A stretch of DNA of 64,000 bases from assembly GCF_000350225.1 (NCBI RefSeq), contig NW_005179138.1, forward strand, positions 4,727 to 68,726. Direction: 5' to 3'. Origin of the DNA: Chondrus crispus. Lineage: Eukaryota; Rhodophyta; Florideophyceae; Gigartinales; Gigartinaceae. A program made the translations under genes and the position numbers. The notes below the pieces were generated by a model. That model saw nothing but the letters and a program-made list of their open reading frames with translations. It was not told the DNA's origin and made no database searches. Positions 61,750 through 64,000 of this stretch are shown here, piece after piece; the stretch's first letter is position 1, and every line of letters starts with the position of its first letter.

Positions 61750-62648
61750 TGTAGTGCAATGCGCCTGTCGGGCAGAGACCGCGGTCCGATGGTCCAGCAA
61801 AAACAACAACAACAGCAAAAAGAAGATCTGCCGATGGCACAGCGCTACGGAGTGTCCGACTCTCCCTTCTCCGTTTAAACGAGCTTGCGACTCGTAGTAG
61901 CTCGGATCCCTGATAGAGGGGGGGGGGCACAGAGAAACAGCCCGGGCCGGGATCGGTGTGGTAGAGACTTGCGAAGAGATCTGCTCGACGAGTGTGGGGT
62001 GGGGCGCGTACGTCGGTACCCCGGTTCCACTGGGTTGTAAGGCCAATGCTCGTTGAGCTTCTTCGACACCTTGTGACGCGACAAGGCCTTCGACGGGGGC
62101 GTCGCAACGCAGCCCGACGGGATGAAATAAAAGGAGCAGCGCTACGTCAACTGTGCCGCCCGATGGCTCGAAACACCTACACCGGTTCGGTCGCAACCGA
62201 GGCCGATGGCATCAACACAAGATAAGGGAAAAATAGGTAGAATTAGAGATAGAAAAGGATAGGAAATAAAGGAAAAAGAAAAGGAACCCCCGAGCGATAG
62301 AGGATGCCGTAGGCTTAGGTAAAAGGGAGCGTCTTGGTAGAGACGGACTTCGACCAAGGCGACATTCAACTCCGGCAACTCGGGTTACCTTTACTGACTT
62401 GGTGGTCAGAGGGCTAAGGTATATATCGCCCTGCCGGAGCCACTACAGTAGCTCGCGGCGCTAGATCCTAGATCTAATCTAGTGTCAGCAAAATTAATGC
62501 CAACTAATTAACTAAATAAAATAATTAAAAATTAAAACTGTGGAATTTATTCACACGTGTGTCCCCCCAACCCGGACTACTTTTCATATCTAAATCCAAA
62601 TATTTTCCTTCCTTTTCACCCCCCTGTAGAGCCCACTATTGCACTACA
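61750..62648 (-). repeat. 5' LTR of C (899 bp)
   Basis: Uninterrupted copy, TGTAGTGCAA...TTGCACTACA on the plus strand, with a TATATA box at 62420-62425. It shows the empty target of element A (GGCTCGAAACACC, about 62165-62177). Confidence 0.93.
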
Positions 62649-62653
62649 GTTCG

Positions 62654-64000
62654 CCATCAGCGGCGTCGTTACCGGCGCTGTTCCTGTTATGAATTCTGCC
62701 CCAAGTCTCTGTTCTCCGGCCCTTGATGAAGCCTTTCTCGGAAGGAAACAAAGCACTAAAGTACGTCAGAACGATTTCCCACGGATTGTTAGTCGGGGCA
62801 GCTGATAGAGCGTCACCCGGCTTCGGTGGGTCATCACATCCTACGACCATGAAATCTCGAAGAATGCAGTAACCGTTCTCGCGAAGTTCCTGAGACTTCC
62901 ATGCAAAGAAGGCCCATCCGTAAGCTCTTGATGATACTTCTTTCCATTCCATTTCTTCAAATTCGTCCTTTTCGGCACTGCTCTCTGCTGGATGAACATC
63001 TGATGTTTTGTTCGCGTGAAGAAGGCTCTCGTATCTCCTGTGAGTCTCTTCGGTCATGTGTGAGAGAGAAAGTGCCCATTCCTCTCTGCACCTGTATATT
63101 GGCGTGTCCCCACAGACAGTGGTGAATGCGTTGAAGGTCTTCAGGACGAAGTAGTTGTACAGCCCGATGGTCCCCCGGAACTCCAAGAATCTGAAGGACC
63201 GGTGAGATGCACTCAATAATAGGATTCTTAGGTTCAGGCCAGTCGAGAGGTAACGTAGATAGCAAACCATGTAGACCCAAACTGTGTAACTGGAACCATT
63301 TTTTGTCATATCCAGTTCTAGGCTGAGTAAGTCGCAAGTGCTCCGGGAACGCGGGGAGGTGATCGTCAAATGGGCGGCGTTCTTGAACAAAGGGACGTTC
63401 CCCTTCCTCTCCCGCGGAAGGACTGTTCTCTTCAGACCCCTGTAGCCCCTCCTCAACCGGTTTGGGATCCTTATGTGGATCTTTCCTCGGAATATATAAA
63501 GCATCTATGTCGAAGTCGCTATACCTGCAAGGGAAGGGCTTTTTAATGGACGTACTATTCTTCTGAGGCTTCCGACGGTATGCTTTCTGTTGTTTTGTAT
63601 AGTTTTGCCTCAAAAACATCAGGTCATTCGATGTTTTTGCTTGTTTTGTCCTCGAATACTTGCGTTGTGTCACTATATGTTGGGATGTAAAGGAATCATC
63701 TTGGCCTTCGTGTTCCGAATCTCTTTGACTTGCGTCAGCAGCCCTGACTACCTGCCTGGCGAACTTTTTCGGCGAGCAGAACACTCGTTTTGTCTTTTGG
63801 CTACAGATGCATTGGATGATCCGTGGACCTGAAATTTGGCCATTGTGTTGACAAGCATATCACGGACAGGACTACCGGGAGAACTTGGCAAGTTCATGAT
63901 CTTCTCCATTGCCATATTGTATCGCTCACCCGTATCTCGTGTGATACTTTCCAGCTTCTGAACCTCTTCAAAGAATGTCCGTGCTCCATTTCTGAATGAA
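62654..64000 (-). pseudogene. N-terminal half of the split dioxygenase-like gene
   Basis: On the minus strand, coding sequence enters at the window edge (64000) and runs to element C. It uses three phases. 64000 to about 63780 reads 'FFEEVQKLESITRDTGERYN'. About 63780-63190 reads 'SDFDIDALYIPRKDPHKDP' and 'HLPAFPEHLRLTQPRTGYDKKW'. About 63190-62654 reads 'IGLYNYFVLKTFNAFTTVCGD', 'WEIVLTYFSALFPSEKG' and ends 'DAADGEL' at the C boundary, in frame with the other half. The phase changes are either unseen introns or frameshifts from decay. The N-terminus is charged and disordered, the later part looks globular. It lacks any domain I recognise, and the catalytic-looking HxD and His lie in the other half. 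The start codon is outside the window. Confidence 0.5.

Larger units (their letters stand above)
15502..62648 (-). mobile_element. Element C: outermost Ty3/gypsy retrotransposon
   Basis: C is flanked by GTTCG duplications (15497-15501 and 62649-62653). Its LTRs end in TGT/TGC...ACA. The right LTR is 61750-62648. The left LTR is 15502-15890 plus 48775-49412, split by element A. Its own sequence totals about 14.3 kb. It reads on the minus strand: primer binding site 61728-61745, gag, protease, RT, RNase H, integrase with chromodomain, then a 5.4-kb 3' region with an antisense ORF. Its ORFs hold several in-frame stops and frameshifts, so it is dead, as expected of the oldest layer. Confidence 0.9.

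Overview
The window is nuclear DNA of a eukaryote. Ty3/gypsy LTR retrotransposons fill about three quarters of it. A short GT-AG intron with a pyrimidine tract in the transposase gene near 7.4 kb, chromodomain-bearing integrases and PIF/Harbinger and Tnp2-like transposases all point to a eukaryote. Long coding stretches with few obvious introns and a clustered-repeat genome fit a florideophyte red alga such as Chondrus or Gracilaria. That is a guess from style, because no marker gene is present. There is a 100-N assembly gap at 16310-16409.

The host locus occupies 1-15501 and 62654-64000. The first 4.6 kb is gene-poor and rich in hairpins. Next come a minus-strand Tnp2/CACTA-like transposase gene (8618 down to 4674), a plus-strand gene of unknown function (9163-10581, with an in-frame TGA), a plus-strand gene with an acidic tail (11475-13118), and a minus-strand gene with a dioxygenase-like HxD...H...R pattern. 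That last gene is split. Its C-terminal part lies at 14706-15501 and its N-terminal part at 62654-64000, and removing everything between restores one reading frame. Palindromes lie just downstream of several stop codons in this host part.

The 47 kb between the two gene halves is a four-level nest. Each level can be checked by its target-site duplication (TSD). Element C (minus strand, 15502-62648, TSD GTTCG) broke the host gene. Element A (minus, 15891-48774, TSD CTCGA) entered the left LTR of C. Element B (plus, 16861-37451, TSD GTAC) entered the left LTR of A. Element D (minus, 17966-32173, TSD AGCAT) entered gag of B. A Harbinger-like DNA transposon remnant (16290-16712) also sits in the left LTR of A. 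By-eye LTR divergence falls inward: A and C a few percent, B 6 differences in 393 bp, D one substitution and one length change in about 700 bp. D is the youngest and has every ORF open.

A, C and D share one architecture: LTR, an identical 18-nt primer binding site that best fits tRNA-Tyr, gag with a zinc knuckle, protease, reverse transcriptase, RNase H, integrase and chromodomain, then an unusually long 3' region. In all three, that 3' region carries an ORF on the opposite strand that starts close to the 3' LTR. The antisense proteins of A and C are clearly homologous, and that of D (822 aa, intact) appears to be a distant relative. In D the antisense module is bracketed by two copies of the pol 3' end plus polypurine tract. 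This antisense accessory gene family is the most interesting feature of the window. B is a different, smaller lineage with no antisense gene and a pol broken by stops and frameshifts.
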